A DNA stretch of 64,000 nucleotides from Acidobacteriota bacterium (lineage in GTDB: Bacteria > Acidobacteriota > Terriglobia > Acidiferrales > UBA7541): the NCBI GenBank assembly GCA_013286465.1, contig JABDFR010000008.1, positions 1 to 64,000 on the forward strand, read 5' to 3'. The notes below the pieces were generated by a model. That model searched no databases. It was not told the origin of the DNA and saw nothing but the letters and a program-made list of their open reading frames with translations. The position numbers were made by a program, and so were the translations under genes. Shown piece after piece: positions 8,671 to 17,214 of this stretch; the first letter of the stretch is position 1, and each line of letters starts with the position of its first letter.

Positions 8671-9060
8671 ATGTCCGATTGGCGGTTGGAAATCCTACTC
8701 GCTGTCATTTTGCTGGGAGCACCATCTGTCTTCGTGTGGTGGGGATTCGCCGGCCTTTCGAAGCGTCACGGAACGGCCTCGCTCGGCTCAGAGCGAAGGA
8801 TCTCAATTTTTTCTTTCGGCGTTGGAGCAGGGGCGCTTGCGGTTTATCTCGGCTACTTGGCTTGGGATCAATTCGGGGCGCGATTCGGATTTCGAGAGGC
8901 GCCATTCTGGGACTTGATGCAGCTTGGATCGCTCGTGGCGATAGCTGGAATTGGAGTCGGCAGCTTCGGAAAGTATCATCCTAAGTTGCCCGCGATTCTT
9001 CTTTCGGGCTGGGTTTTAGCGCTTTGGATGTTGGCTGCGGTCGGACAGATGGAACACTAG
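8671..9060 (+). CDS. Hypothetical small membrane protein
   Basis: The product has 129 residues and four predicted hydrophobic segments (about 7-27, 45-65, 80-100 and 107-125). It has no recognised motif. It follows the aldehyde dehydrogenase gene by 57 bp in the same direction and may be cotranscribed. Confidence 0.6.
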   Translation: MSDWRLEILLAVILLGAPSVFVWWGFAGLSKRHGTASLGSERRISIFSFGVGAGALAVYLGYLAWDQFGARFGFREAPFWDLMQLGSLVAIAGIGVGSFGKYHPKLPAILLSGWVLALWMLAAVGQMEH

Positions 9061-9085
9061 CCGGTAACGGAGACTGACGGGGACA

Positions 9086-9616
9086 TTGGACCTTTTCACG
9101 CGGGAAATTTATCTGGACATTGAGACGCTGAGGCTTTCGCATGAAGTTGACGGCGGATGGGGGAACATTCGCCAGTTTGGTGTGGCGGTGGCCGTTACTT
9201 GGGATAAGGACAATGAGTTTCGGAATTGGTTTGAGGACGATGTTGCGAGATTGATTGCCGAGCTGGCAGCGTTTACCCGGATTGTTACTTTCAATGGCAA
9301 CCGCTTTGATTTCGAAGTGCTACGCGGATATGCGGCGATTGATGCGATCCGGCAGCTTTCGTTTGATGTGCATGAACTCTTGCACCGGCAGCTGGGGCAT
9401 CGCATCAAACTGGATTCATTGGCTAAGGATACGCTTGGTAGCGCTAAGAGCGGGACTGGGATTGACGCGGTGGCTTGGTGGCGCGAGGGAAAGAAAGAGC
9501 AAGTGGTGCAATATTGCCAGATGGACGTGGCGCTGCTGCGGGATTTGGTGGAGTATGGGCGGGCTAAGGGGCACGTGATTGTTGGCGGACGGCAGGTTCG
9601 GGTTTCGTGGGATTAG
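9086..9616 (+). CDS. RNase H-like 3'-5' exonuclease domain protein
   Basis: The product has 176 residues. It shows the DEDD exonuclease pattern: YLDIET (residues 9-14), FNGNRFDFEVL (about 70-80) and a terminal YCQMDVALLRDL with the last acidic residue. This fits the single-domain predicted exonuclease (RNase_H_2/YprB-like) family that acts on nucleic acid ends. The start is a TTG, with the next gene following closely; substrate and role are unknown. Confidence 0.75.
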   Translation: MDLFTREIYLDIETLRLSHEVDGGWGNIRQFGVAVAVTWDKDNEFRNWFEDDVARLIAELAAFTRIVTFNGNRFDFEVLRGYAAIDAIRQLSFDVHELLHRQLGHRIKLDSLAKDTLGSAKSGTGIDAVAWWREGKKEQVVQYCQMDVALLRDLVEYGRAKGHVIVGGRQVRVSWD

Positions 9617-9629
9617 TGGGTCTCGGAAA

Positions 9630-10082
9630 ATGACGGCCCCGCGCGCGGCGATTGAAATTCTTCGGCGGAGTACTCTTCTTGTTTTGATTCTGGCCAGTTC
9701 CGTTCCTGCTGCTGGTCGCGTGACCTGGAAAATTGAAGAGCGGGCGCAATTGCAGATTGGCGGTCACGTTCCGATTTCGTGGAATGTTTATACGATTGAG
9801 AAAAAGAAGAATCTCGTCCTGATTTTGCTCGGAAAACGCTATCTGGCGCTCGACACGAAAACGAAATTGATTTGGCAGATCGAGACGAAAGACTTAACTC
9901 CCAAGGGCAAAGATTTTGAGAGCGATGAGCCTGGGGAGATTGGGACGCCGATTCCGGTGGGGAGTTGGTCGGATCGGGATGTGGGGCCGGCGGAACGGAT
10001 TGTGATTACGTTGGGAGATTATGGGGCGAAGATTCAATTGGAATTGCCGCATATGATTGATTTGCGGCGGGGGATTTATTAG
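9630..10082 (+). CDS. Hypothetical secreted protein
   Basis: The product has 150 residues. A basic N-terminus followed by STLLVLILASSVPAAG suggests a signal peptide cleaved near residue 29. The rest is beta-rich with no recognised domain. The ATG at 9630 lies 13 bp after the exonuclease gene. Its 3' end overlaps the convergent NADH dehydrogenase gene by 4 bp, because that gene has been lengthened by a repeat insertion. Confidence 0.65.
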   Translation: MTAPRAAIEILRRSTLLVLILASSVPAAGRVTWKIEERAQLQIGGHVPISWNVYTIEKKKNLVLILLGKRYLALDTKTKLIWQIETKDLTPKGKDFESDEPGEIGTPIPVGSWSDRDVGPAERIVITLGDYGAKIQLELPHMIDLRRGIY

Positions 10083-11401
10083 ACGGCGGCGGACGCGCGA
10101 GGGGGCCGAACGGCGGGAGGGTCTGAAGACCCTCCCCTACTGGTTTCGCAGAATTTGCAGTTTTTTGGTTGGCGGATTATGGCGGCGTCGCGGGGGAAGA
10201 TGTTGCCTAGCGACCAATCCAGGGCTACCTGGATTTGTTTTTTGAAGCCTACCAGTTTGTAGAGATGGACTGCGTTCCAGAATAGCCAGGCGAAAAAGCC
10301 GTGGATGCGCAGGCCTAGAATGCTTACCACCGCGTCGTTCATTCCTAGCGAGACCAACATTCCTTGCGAAACATACTTGTAGCTTTCCAGCGGTTGGTTC
10401 CGCTCGATGTGTGCGATGTTGCTGGCGGCTACTTTGCCTTCGCCGATTGCTGCTGGGGCTACGCGGGGGGCGTCTGGGGCTGAGGCTGGCGAGGACGAAT
10501 CGCCGATTACGAAAACTTCGGGGTGGTTTTCTAGTTGGAGATATTCATTTACTTTGGCGCGGCCTATGCGGTCGTGCGGCCCTGGCAATGTTTCGGCTAG
10601 CGGATGCGCTCTGACGCCTGCGGCCCAGATGATTGTGCCGGCTTCGATGATTTCGCCGCCTTTAAGTTCTAGGGCGCCGTCGAATACGCGGGTTACCGGG
10701 CTGCTGGTGCGTAATTCGACGCCTTCGGCATTGAGACGCTTTAGTGCATGCGGGCGCAGCATTGGATCGAAGCCGCCCAGGATATTCGGCGTGGCTTCTA
10801 CCAGGACCAGGCGGATTTCTTCGCGGGGGATGCCTCGGTAGCGGCCTACTACGTAGCGGAAGAGGAAGTCGCGCATTTCGGTGATTAGTTCTACGCCGGT
10901 ATAGCCGCCGCCTACGATTGCGAAGGTTAGCAGGCGCTTGCGTTCGGCTGGATCGCTGGTGTGATCGGCGTGTTCGCAGATGTCTAGGACTCGATCGCGT
11001 AGGACAACACCATCTTCGAGCGACTTGAAATCGAAGGAATTTTCTTTGGCGCCGGGGATTCGGAAATATTCGGATTGGCTGCCTAGGGCGAAGATTAGAT
11101 AGTCGTAGGGGATCGGGCCGGAGGTTGCGTGCACCTGACGGCGCGGGACGTCAATTGAAACTACTGTGTCTCGCTGGAAACGATAGTTGCGATGGCCGCG
11201 GATGTCGCGGACGGGTTGGACGATGTGGCGTGGATCGATATAGCTCGAGACTATTTGCGGGAGTAGCGGGGTGAACATGAAATAGTTTTGGTCGCTTACT
11301 AACACGATTTCGTGATCTGGGTGGGATTTTAGGAGATGATCCAGATCGACTGTGGCTTGTAGGCCGCCGAAACCTGCGCCGAGGATTACGGTGCGTTTCA
11401 T
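10079..11401 (-). CDS. ndh: Type II NADH dehydrogenase (NDH-2)
   Basis: The product has 440 residues and is a membrane-associated flavoprotein passing electrons from NADH to quinone without proton pumping. Two dinucleotide folds are visible: GAGFGGLQ near residue 8 for FAD and IVGGGYTGVE near residue 165 for NADH, with VFVIGDSSSP near 300. A C-terminal amphipathic segment (HGFFAWLFWNAVHLYKLVGFKKQIQ) fits membrane binding. It could accept reducing equivalents from catabolism. The final ~20 residues (after CKFCET) are translated from a family D repeat and its flank and are probably not part of the ancestral protein. Confidence 0.9.
   Translation of the reverse strand: MKRTVILGAGFGGLQATVDLDHLLKSHPDHEIVLVSDQNYFMFTPLLPQIVSSYIDPRHIVQPVRDIRGHRNYRFQRDTVVSIDVPRRQVHATSGPIPYDYLIFALGSQSEYFRIPGAKENSFDFKSLEDGVVLRDRVLDICEHADHTSDPAERKRLLTFAIVGGGYTGVELITEMRDFLFRYVVGRYRGIPREEIRLVLVEATPNILGGFDPMLRPHALKRLNAEGVELRTSSPVTRVFDGALELKGGEIIEAGTIIWAAGVRAHPLAETLPGPHDRIGRAKVNEYLQLENHPEVFVIGDSSSPASAPDAPRVAPAAIGEGKVAASNIAHIERNQPLESYKYVSQGMLVSLGMNDAVVSILGLRIHGFFAWLFWNAVHLYKLVGFKKQIQVALDWSLGNIFPRDAAIIRQPKNCKFCETSRGGSSDPPAVRPPRASAAV
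10115..10140 (-). repeat. REP-like element, family D, inside a coding end
   Basis: On the minus strand, GTAG is followed by a perfect GGGAGGGT/ACCCTCCC stem with a CTTCAG loop. It lies inside the last codons of the NDH-2 gene, where it encodes S-R-G-G-S-S-D-P-P. Confidence 0.85.
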
Positions 11402-11499
11402 GTTGGCTCAGTTTATTGGATGTTGCGGGGCGCAGTGAAGTCGCAGGTTGTTTGGCGTGCGTCGCTCGTGGGTCATCGACGGTATGTCTGCGATCGGCT

Positions 11500-11523
11500 G
11501 GCGCAGCAAGCCGGCGCCCCTAC
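11500..11523 (-). repeat. REP-like element, family C
   Basis: On the minus strand, GTAGGGGCGC is followed by its GCGCC arm. It lies between preA and the NDH-2 gene, 20 bp downstream of the preA stop codon. Confidence 0.7.
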
Positions 11524-11542
11524 GGGAAAGTGCGAATACAAA

Positions 11543-12820
11543 TCAAAAGCTGGCTACTTTTTGGTTCCAGGACATCGGGGGTTGGCCGGTGTTGATTTGG
11601 CGCATGGTTATGCAGTTGTCTACTGGGCAGACTAACGCGCATAGATTGCAGCCTACGCATTCTTCGTCGATTATTTTGGGGACGTAGACTTCCATTTTGT
11701 GGGCGTTCTTTTTGGCGTTGGCGTTTGCTGTTATTGGGGCGCGTTCTATGCATTGATGGGCACCGTCTTCGCAGGCTATGTAGCAGAGTTGGCAGCCGAT
11801 GCAGAGATCATGATTGATGTCGGCGATCACTTTGTAATTTAGGTCTAGGTCGCCCCAGTCTTTTACGTTTGGTACGGCGCGGGCGCGGAAATCTTCTGTG
11901 GTGCGATAGTGGTGATCGTCCATGTAGGCGTTTAGGCCGTCGGACATGTCTTCTACTATGCGGAAACCGTAGTGCATTACTGCCGTGCAGACTTGGACGA
12001 TTGAGGCGCCCAGGGCTATGTGTTCGGCGGCGTCGGTCCAATTGCTGATGCCGCCGATTCCTACTATGGGGATTTTTATTTTCTTGGCTACGCTGGAGAC
12101 TAGGTGGAGGGCGATTGGTTTTACTGCTGGGCCGCAGTAGCCGCCGTGAGAGGATTTGCCGGCTACTACTGGGCGCGGGGCGAAACTTTCTAGATCTACT
12201 CCCATTAGGGAATTAATTGTGTTGATCAGGCTGACGGCGTCTGCGCCGCCTCTTTCGGCTGCTTGGGCGATTTGCGTTATGTCCGTTACGTTGGGAGTTA
12301 GTTTTGAAATTACCGGGGTGCGGGCGGCTTCTTTCGCCCAGCTGGTGATCATTTCGGTGTAATCGGGGACTTGGCCTACGGCGGCGCCCATGCCCCGTTC
12401 GCTCATGCCGTGGGGGCAGCCGAAATTTAGTTCTAGGGCGTCGGAGCCGGCGTCTTCTGCGCGTTTGACGATATCCTGCCAGGTTTCCTTCTTCGATTCG
12501 ACCATCAGCGAGGCGATTACCAGGTGCTTTGGGTAGCGTTTTTTTACTTCGGCGATTTCTTTTAGATTTACTTCGATGGGGCGATCGCTGATTAACTCGA
12601 TGTTGTTGAAGCCCATTACTCGGACGCCGTTGTAGTCGATAGCGCCGTAACGCGAGCTGGTATTTTGGATTGGCTCGCCGATGGTTTTCCAGACGGCGCC
12701 GCCCCAGCCGGCGTCGAAGGCGCGCATCACCTGGCCTGCCGTGTTTGATGGCGGACCTGAGGCTAGCCAGAAGGGGTTGGGCGATTCGATGCCGCAGAAT
12801 TTTACTTTTAGATCGGCCAT
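11543..12820 (-). CDS. preA: Dihydropyrimidine dehydrogenase subunit PreA
   Basis: The product has 425 residues. A flavin-binding dihydroorotate-dehydrogenase-like barrel carries the active-site loop NFGCPHGMSERGMG with the catalytic cysteine. LTPNVTDI and GIGGISNW match the mammalian enzyme. A C-terminal ferredoxin domain has two 4Fe-4S motifs (CIGCQLCYIAC and CVGCNLCALVC). With PreT it reduces uracil and thymine to dihydro forms using NAD(P)H. The ATG at 12820 is chosen because an AGGAG site precedes it; its start overlaps the 3' end of the HEGGH membrane gene by 13 bp. A longer frame upstream is antisense noise. Confidence 0.93.
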   Translation of the reverse strand: MADLKVKFCGIESPNPFWLASGPPSNTAGQVMRAFDAGWGGAVWKTIGEPIQNTSSRYGAIDYNGVRVMGFNNIELISDRPIEVNLKEIAEVKKRYPKHLVIASLMVESKKETWQDIVKRAEDAGSDALELNFGCPHGMSERGMGAAVGQVPDYTEMITSWAKEAARTPVISKLTPNVTDITQIAQAAERGGADAVSLINTINSLMGVDLESFAPRPVVAGKSSHGGYCGPAVKPIALHLVSSVAKKIKIPIVGIGGISNWTDAAEHIALGASIVQVCTAVMHYGFRIVEDMSDGLNAYMDDHHYRTTEDFRARAVPNVKDWGDLDLNYKVIADINHDLCIGCQLCYIACEDGAHQCIERAPITANANAKKNAHKMEVYVPKIIDEECVGCNLCALVCPVDNCITMRQINTGQPPMSWNQKVASF

Positions 12821-13410
12821 CGATGGTCTCCTTGCTTGGGTGCGGGCTGCGTGGTCCAGCTGATCCAGGTGAACCATAAGACTGTGGCGAACATTCCTAG
12901 CCAGCCGATTGCCCGGATGCATGCGGCGATTTGCGTGTCGTGATCGAGGACGCCGAATGCGGTGAATAAATAATTCCAATCGTGGATTACGAATTCTGGG
13001 TCTCCTACAGTGAGTAACGGCAGGTCTTGGGCGCGGGCGTCGGCCATGTAACGCGAGATTGGAAGTAGCTGCTCGAAGCAGAAGAAAGTGCAGAGGGCGG
13101 TGCCTTGCGGCTGGCGTTGGAAGGCGAAATAGGTGGCTAGGGTGAAGGGGACGAAGAGTTGCAGGAATGTGCCGCCGGCTACGGAAATGAATTGGCCGAA
13201 GAAACGGAATAACAAGTGGCCGCCTTCGTGGATGGGGACGAAGACGACATCGATCATTAGCAGCGGGCCATTGCCCCTCGCCGCTTGGTAGAGGAAGAGC
13301 AGGTAAAAAATGAGCCAGGCGATTAGGGCGTAACGCGGGGTTGCGGTCCACGGGTCTTCGAGAGTTTCGAGGACCGGGAGGCGTTCGGTCCATGTGTCGG
13401 GTAGGCGCAT
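12808..13410 (-). CDS. Membrane protein with HEGGH metalloprotease-like motif
   Basis: The product has 200 residues and about four hydrophobic segments. H61-E62-G63-G64-H65 (IHEGGHLLFR) at the end of a hydrophobic stretch matches the HExxH zinc signature of intramembrane (M50-like) metalloproteases. A convincing second-site NxxPxxxxD motif is not obvious, so catalysis is uncertain. It is sandwiched between preT and preA and overlaps preA by 13 bp, which indicates cotranscription with the pyrimidine reductase genes. Confidence 0.75.
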   Translation of the reverse strand: MRLPDTWTERLPVLETLEDPWTATPRYALIAWLIFYLLFLYQAARGNGPLLMIDVVFVPIHEGGHLLFRFFGQFISVAGGTFLQLFVPFTLATYFAFQRQPQGTALCTFFCFEQLLPISRYMADARAQDLPLLTVGDPEFVIHDWNYLFTAFGVLDHDTQIAACIRAIGWLGMFATVLWFTWISWTTQPAPKQGDHRWPI

Positions 13411-13446
13411 GTCAGAGAGTTGACGTTCGCCCGCTTCGCGGGCCGC

Positions 13447-13471
13447 GGGCGCAGCAAGCCAGCGCCCCTAC
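13447..13471 (-). repeat. REP-like element, family C
   Basis: On the minus strand, GTAGGGGCGCTGGCTTGC is followed by the GCGCCC arm. It lies in the 77-bp gap between preT and the HEGGH gene. Confidence 0.7.
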
Positions 13472-13487
13472 GGATTGTATTTCTCGG

Positions 13488-14864
13488 TCACGCATCGCTA
13501 CGACTTAGTATTGCGCGGGGATGGCCTAGCCAGGCGTCTAGGCCTCTGGCTGCCGCCATGCCTTCCGCTACCGCGTCAACAACTTCTTTGCCGCCGTTTA
13601 CGCAGTCGCCAGCTGCGAAATATTTTGGGTTGCCGGTTTGATTTCTCTCGTTCACGGCGATGGTGCCATTTTTTTTGAGTTCGATCCCCTTCACTGGGCG
13701 CAGGAATTCAGTTACTGGTTTTTGGCCTATTGCGGGAACTACCATGTCGACGGGAATCACGAAATTGGACCCGGGAATCGCTTCGGGCGCGGAGCTCTTA
13801 GTGGCGCCGGAGGCTGGTCGCGTTTTCACGCACTCTAGGCCTGCGACTGCGCCGGATTCTGCGATCACTCGGATTGGTTGCGTGTGCCAGTGGAACATTA
13901 CCGTGTCGCGCTGGGCTAATTCGAATTCGTAGCGGAAGGCTGGGATTTGGGATTCGCCGCGGCGATAAATTAAGTGGACGGATTCTGCGCCGAGGCGGTG
14001 GGCTGCGGTGACGACGTCGATTGCTGTGTTGCCTGCGCCTATGCAGGCTACTCGGCGGCCGATTTCTACTTCTGCGAAATTGCGCGTTTTGGTTCGTTCG
14101 ATGAATTCGAGGGCGTTGTAAACACCATGCAGATCGGAGCCTGGTAAATCTAGAGACCAGGTTTCGCCTAGACCTACGCCTATGAAGATGGCATCGAATT
14201 GCGATTCTAGGAGTGGGAATGGGGCGTCGCGGCCTACTTCTTTACCTTGCTCGAATTTGATGCCGAGACGCTTGACCATTTCTACCTCGCGTAGGGAATC
14301 TTTGGCGCGGGTTTTGTAGGCGGCTATGCCGTAGGTGTTTAGGCCGCCTGGTAATTTATTTTTGTCGAAGATGGTTGCGGCGTAGCCCCATTTTGCTAAT
14401 TCTGTGGCGCAGGCTAGCGAGGCTGGGCCTGAGCCAATGCAGGCTACTTTTTTTCCGTTTGGTACGCCTGCGGTAAAGAGATCGATGTTGCAATCCAGGA
14501 CGTGATCGACCGAGTAACGCTGCAGGCGGCCAATTTCGATTGCTTGCTCGCCTTTTTCTACCATTACGCAGGCACCTTCGCAGAGGGATTCTGTGGGGCA
14601 GACTCGGCCGCAACTTTCACCTAGGATATTTGCGCTTAGGATTACGCGGGCTGAGCCGCGTAGATTATTGGAGGCGATTTTTTTTATGAAGGATGGGACG
14701 TCGATGTGCGTGGGGCAGGCGATGGTGCAGGGGGCGTCGAAGCAGTAGAGGCAGCGGGCGGCTTCGATCGCGGCTTGCCTTGGCGTCATGCGCGGGGAGA
14801 TATCCGCGAAATTCGCTTCGTATTGTTCGGGCGCGAGTTTTGGAGCAGTTTCGCGGAGAGTCAT
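13488..14864 (-). CDS. preT: Dihydropyrimidine dehydrogenase subunit PreT
   Basis: The product has 458 residues and is related to the glutamate synthase small subunit. The N-terminus holds the cysteine clusters for 4Fe-4S centres: C38, C41, C46, C50 and C85, C89, C95, C99. An FAD fold (GSGPASLACATELAKWG) follows near residue 135, and the NAD(P)H-binding fold (CIGAGNTAIDV) near 272. It passes electrons from NAD(P)H to PreA. It is the first gene of the minus-strand pyrimidine operon and is divergent from dihydropyrimidinase. Confidence 0.92.
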   Translation of the reverse strand: MTLRETAPKLAPEQYEANFADISPRMTPRQAAIEAARCLYCFDAPCTIACPTHIDVPSFIKKIASNNLRGSARVILSANILGESCGRVCPTESLCEGACVMVEKGEQAIEIGRLQRYSVDHVLDCNIDLFTAGVPNGKKVACIGSGPASLACATELAKWGYAATIFDKNKLPGGLNTYGIAAYKTRAKDSLREVEMVKRLGIKFEQGKEVGRDAPFPLLESQFDAIFIGVGLGETWSLDLPGSDLHGVYNALEFIERTKTRNFAEVEIGRRVACIGAGNTAIDVVTAAHRLGAESVHLIYRRGESQIPAFRYEFELAQRDTVMFHWHTQPIRVIAESGAVAGLECVKTRPASGATKSSAPEAIPGSNFVIPVDMVVPAIGQKPVTEFLRPVKGIELKKNGTIAVNERNQTGNPKYFAAGDCVNGGKEVVDAVAEGMAAARGLDAWLGHPRAILSRSDA

Positions 14865-15183
14865 TCGCTCGATTTCCCAAGAGGCGCGATTTTTTCGAAG
14901 GGTGCGGATCGCGCGTCTACGAGTGATGCGGTGCTGATGGAGGATTCTAGCACCCGGATTTCTCGGTGCGCGGGGGGATTTTCCGGCGGTTTCCGTGTGC
15001 GGCTGGCAGAAATGTCAATCAGAGCGTTGGAATTGAGATTTCGGGCCGGCCATGACTCTGAATGTTGCTGACTTTTGCGGTCGTGGGAGCCGGCAGGGAC
15101 GCCAGCGGTACGGGGGTTGTGCTACATTCCGGCGGTTGGCGAATCTGGTTGGTTGATTGTATCTTGCAGTTCGAGAGGAATGG
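14865..15183. other. Divergent intergenic region between preT and dihydropyrimidinase
   Basis: This 319-bp stretch separates two divergent catabolic units and should hold both promoters. A family A repeat occupies 15087-15111. I see no convincing operator palindrome or riboswitch. An AGAGGAA ribosome-binding site lies just upstream of the ATG at 15184. Confidence 0.6.
15087..15111 (-). repeat. REP-like element, family A variant
   Basis: The GCTGGC/GCCGGC hairpin is preceded on the minus strand by GTAC instead of GTAG. Confidence 0.6.
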
Positions 15184-16575
15184 ATGCGACTGGATACTGT
15201 TATTCGCGGCGGGACTATTGTTACGGCTTCGGACACTACTCGGGGCGACGTGGGGATTCTTGGCGACAAGATTGTTGCCATTGCGCAGGATCTCAATCCG
15301 GAGAATGCTTCGCGGGTGATTGACGCGGCCGGGCGCTATGTGATGCCTGGCGGGATTGATGTGCATACGCATTTGGATATGCCGTTTGGCGGGACTAAGA
15401 GCGCGGATGATTTTGAGTCGGGGACTATTGCGGCGGCGCATGGCGGGACTACTACGCTGATTGATTTTGCGATTCAGTATAAACGGCAGACTTTGCGGCA
15501 TGCGTTTGATACTTGGATGGCGAAGGCGGACCGCAAGGCGGCTATTGATTATGCGTTTCATTGCATTATTACGGAATTGGGTGACGCGCACGTGGAGGAG
15601 ATGGGGGCTTTGGTGCGCGAGGGGGTGCCTTCGTTCAAACTTTTTATGGCTTACCCGGGCGTGTTTATGCTCGACGATGCTTCGATTTTCCGGGCCATGC
15701 TGGCTGCGGCTAAGTATGGCGGGATGATTTGCATGCATGCGGAGAATGGCGGGGCGATTGATGTGATCGTGCAGCGGGCGTTGGCGGAGGGGAAACGGGC
15801 GCCGAAGTATCATGCGCTCACGAGGCCGACGACGGCTGAGGCGGAAGCTACTTCGCGGGCGATTGCTTTGGCGGAGATGGCTGGGGCGCCGGTTTATATC
15901 GTGCATTTGTCTTGCAATGACGCTCTCGAGAAAGTGCGCGAGGCTCGGGATCGCGGGTTGGCGGCTTATGCGGAGACTTGTCCGCAGTATCTTTATCTTT
16001 CGCTGGAGAATATGGATGCGCCTGGTTTCGAAGGGGCGAAATATGTTTTTACTCCGCCGCTGCGGGAGAAATGGAATCAGGAAAAACTTTGGCAGGGTTT
16101 GGCTAAAGATACGTTGCAAGTTGTTTCTACCGATCACTGCCCGTTTTGTTTTAAGGAGCAGAAGGAGCTTGGACGGGACGATTTCACTAAAATTCCTAAT
16201 GGCGGGCCGGGGATTGAGAATCGGATGAGTTTGGTTTTTTCTGGCGGGGTGAATGGCGGGCGTTTTTCTGTGAACCGGTTTGTGCAACTCGTTTCGACCG
16301 CGCCGGCGAAATTGTTTGGGCTTTATCCGCGTAAGGGGACTATTGCGGTGGGGTCGGATGCGGATATTGTGGTGTTTGATCCGAACGAGGAGATGGTGAT
16401 TAGCGCTTCGACGCATCATATGCGGGTGGATTATTCGATGTTTGAGGGGATCCGCGTGAGGGGTGTGGCGAAAATCGTTTTGTCGCGGGGGCGGGTGATT
16501 GTGGAAGACGGCGAGTTCAAAGGCCGCGCCGGCTCCGGGGAATTTATCAAGCGGCGGCAGTATTCGGGAGTTTAA
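15184..16575 (+). CDS. hydA: Dihydropyrimidinase
   Basis: The product has 463 residues and belongs to the cyclic amidohydrolase family with a binuclear zinc site. Metal ligands include H61 and H63 (DVHTHLDMP), the lysine to be carboxylated K152 (PSFKLFMAYPG), MHAENG and the STDHCPF aspartate. It opens dihydrouracil or dihydrothymine to N-carbamoyl-beta-amino acids, step two between PreTA and beta-ureidopropionase. The ATG at 15184 has an AGAGGAA site; an upstream ATG at 15157 is less likely. Bacterial members are also called D-hydantoinase, and hydantoinase activity cannot be excluded. Confidence 0.92.
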   Translation: MRLDTVIRGGTIVTASDTTRGDVGILGDKIVAIAQDLNPENASRVIDAAGRYVMPGGIDVHTHLDMPFGGTKSADDFESGTIAAAHGGTTTLIDFAIQYKRQTLRHAFDTWMAKADRKAAIDYAFHCIITELGDAHVEEMGALVREGVPSFKLFMAYPGVFMLDDASIFRAMLAAAKYGGMICMHAENGGAIDVIVQRALAEGKRAPKYHALTRPTTAEAEATSRAIALAEMAGAPVYIVHLSCNDALEKVREARDRGLAAYAETCPQYLYLSLENMDAPGFEGAKYVFTPPLREKWNQEKLWQGLAKDTLQVVSTDHCPFCFKEQKELGRDDFTKIPNGGPGIENRMSLVFSGGVNGGRFSVNRFVQLVSTAPAKLFGLYPRKGTIAVGSDADIVVFDPNEEMVISASTHHMRVDYSMFEGIRVRGVAKIVLSRGRVIVEDGEFKGRAGSGEFIKRRQYSGV

Positions 16576-16603
16576 GCGAGCGACAATCGCGGGGCCGAAA
16601 AGC

Positions 16604-16630
16604 GGGAGGGTCTGAAGAACCCTCCCCTAC
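16604..16630 (-). repeat. REP-like element, family D, overlapping a stop codon
   Basis: On the minus strand, GTAG is followed by a GGGAGGGTTCTTCAGACCC-type hairpin. The TAG of this tetranucleotide (16627-16629) is the stop codon of the zinc-ribbon membrane gene. Confidence 0.85.
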
Positions 16631-17214
16631 TCCCGATCCACGCCTACTACCCACGGGATTCCTACTAGGCCGATTCCTGTTTTCACTACAAGTTCGTCGT
16701 TGGGATGAAAGCGGTCGAAATCTGTGCGGGTTACTGGGATGCGTTCTACGTTGTGACCTTCGCGCCAGGAACGGACTACCAGGCGATTGCTTGGTAGCGG
16801 GCCGAACATTCGGACTCGGCTTATCACTTGCGTCGGCCAGGATTCGCGAGGGGCGCGATCTAACCAGCCATTGCCAATTAGCAACGCGCCTAGCAGCCAC
16901 GGTACTGGAATGAGACCGTAGTAAATTCGCTTCAGGGCTTCTACCTCGGCATGTTGGAGCGCGCGGCGCTCTACCCAGATTCCAAGACCCAGCGTGAGGA
17001 AAACCAGCAGGCCGACGAAGATCAGGATGCCATCGATTTCTAGCGGGGGGAATTCGCTGCCTGCAACTACGAATGCTAGCGCGCCTAGCATCAACAACGC
17101 AGTGCGATTCAGCAGACGGCGGCGCAGTGCTATTTCTGCGAGGGTGGAGGAAAGTCCGCAGGCTTCGCAGACATCTGCGGTGCGCTCGGCGCCGCAGTTC
17201 AAACAGCGGGTCAC
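16627..17214 (-). CDS. Zinc-ribbon membrane protein
   Basis: The product has 195 residues starting at a GTG that overlaps the PilZ stop as GTGA. An N-terminal zinc ribbon (CLNCGAE near residues 4-10 and CEACG near 16-20) precedes two or three hydrophobic segments (about 38-75 and 100-122) and a soluble C-terminal domain. The family is not recognised. The stop codon lies inside a family D repeat, so the original C-terminus may have differed. Confidence 0.75.
   Translation of the reverse strand: MTRCLNCGAERTADVCEACGLSSTLAEIALRRRLLNRTALLMLGALAFVVAGSEFPPLEIDGILIFVGLLVFLTLGLGIWVERRALQHAEVEALKRIYYGLIPVPWLLGALLIGNGWLDRAPRESWPTQVISRVRMFGPLPSNRLVVRSWREGHNVERIPVTRTDFDRFHPNDELVVKTGIGLVGIPWVVGVDRE

Noticed and set aside
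15019-16419. A 466-codon minus-strand frame opposite dihydropyrimidinase
   Set aside because: It is an antisense shadow of a strongly conserved gene, with low-complexity basic composition.
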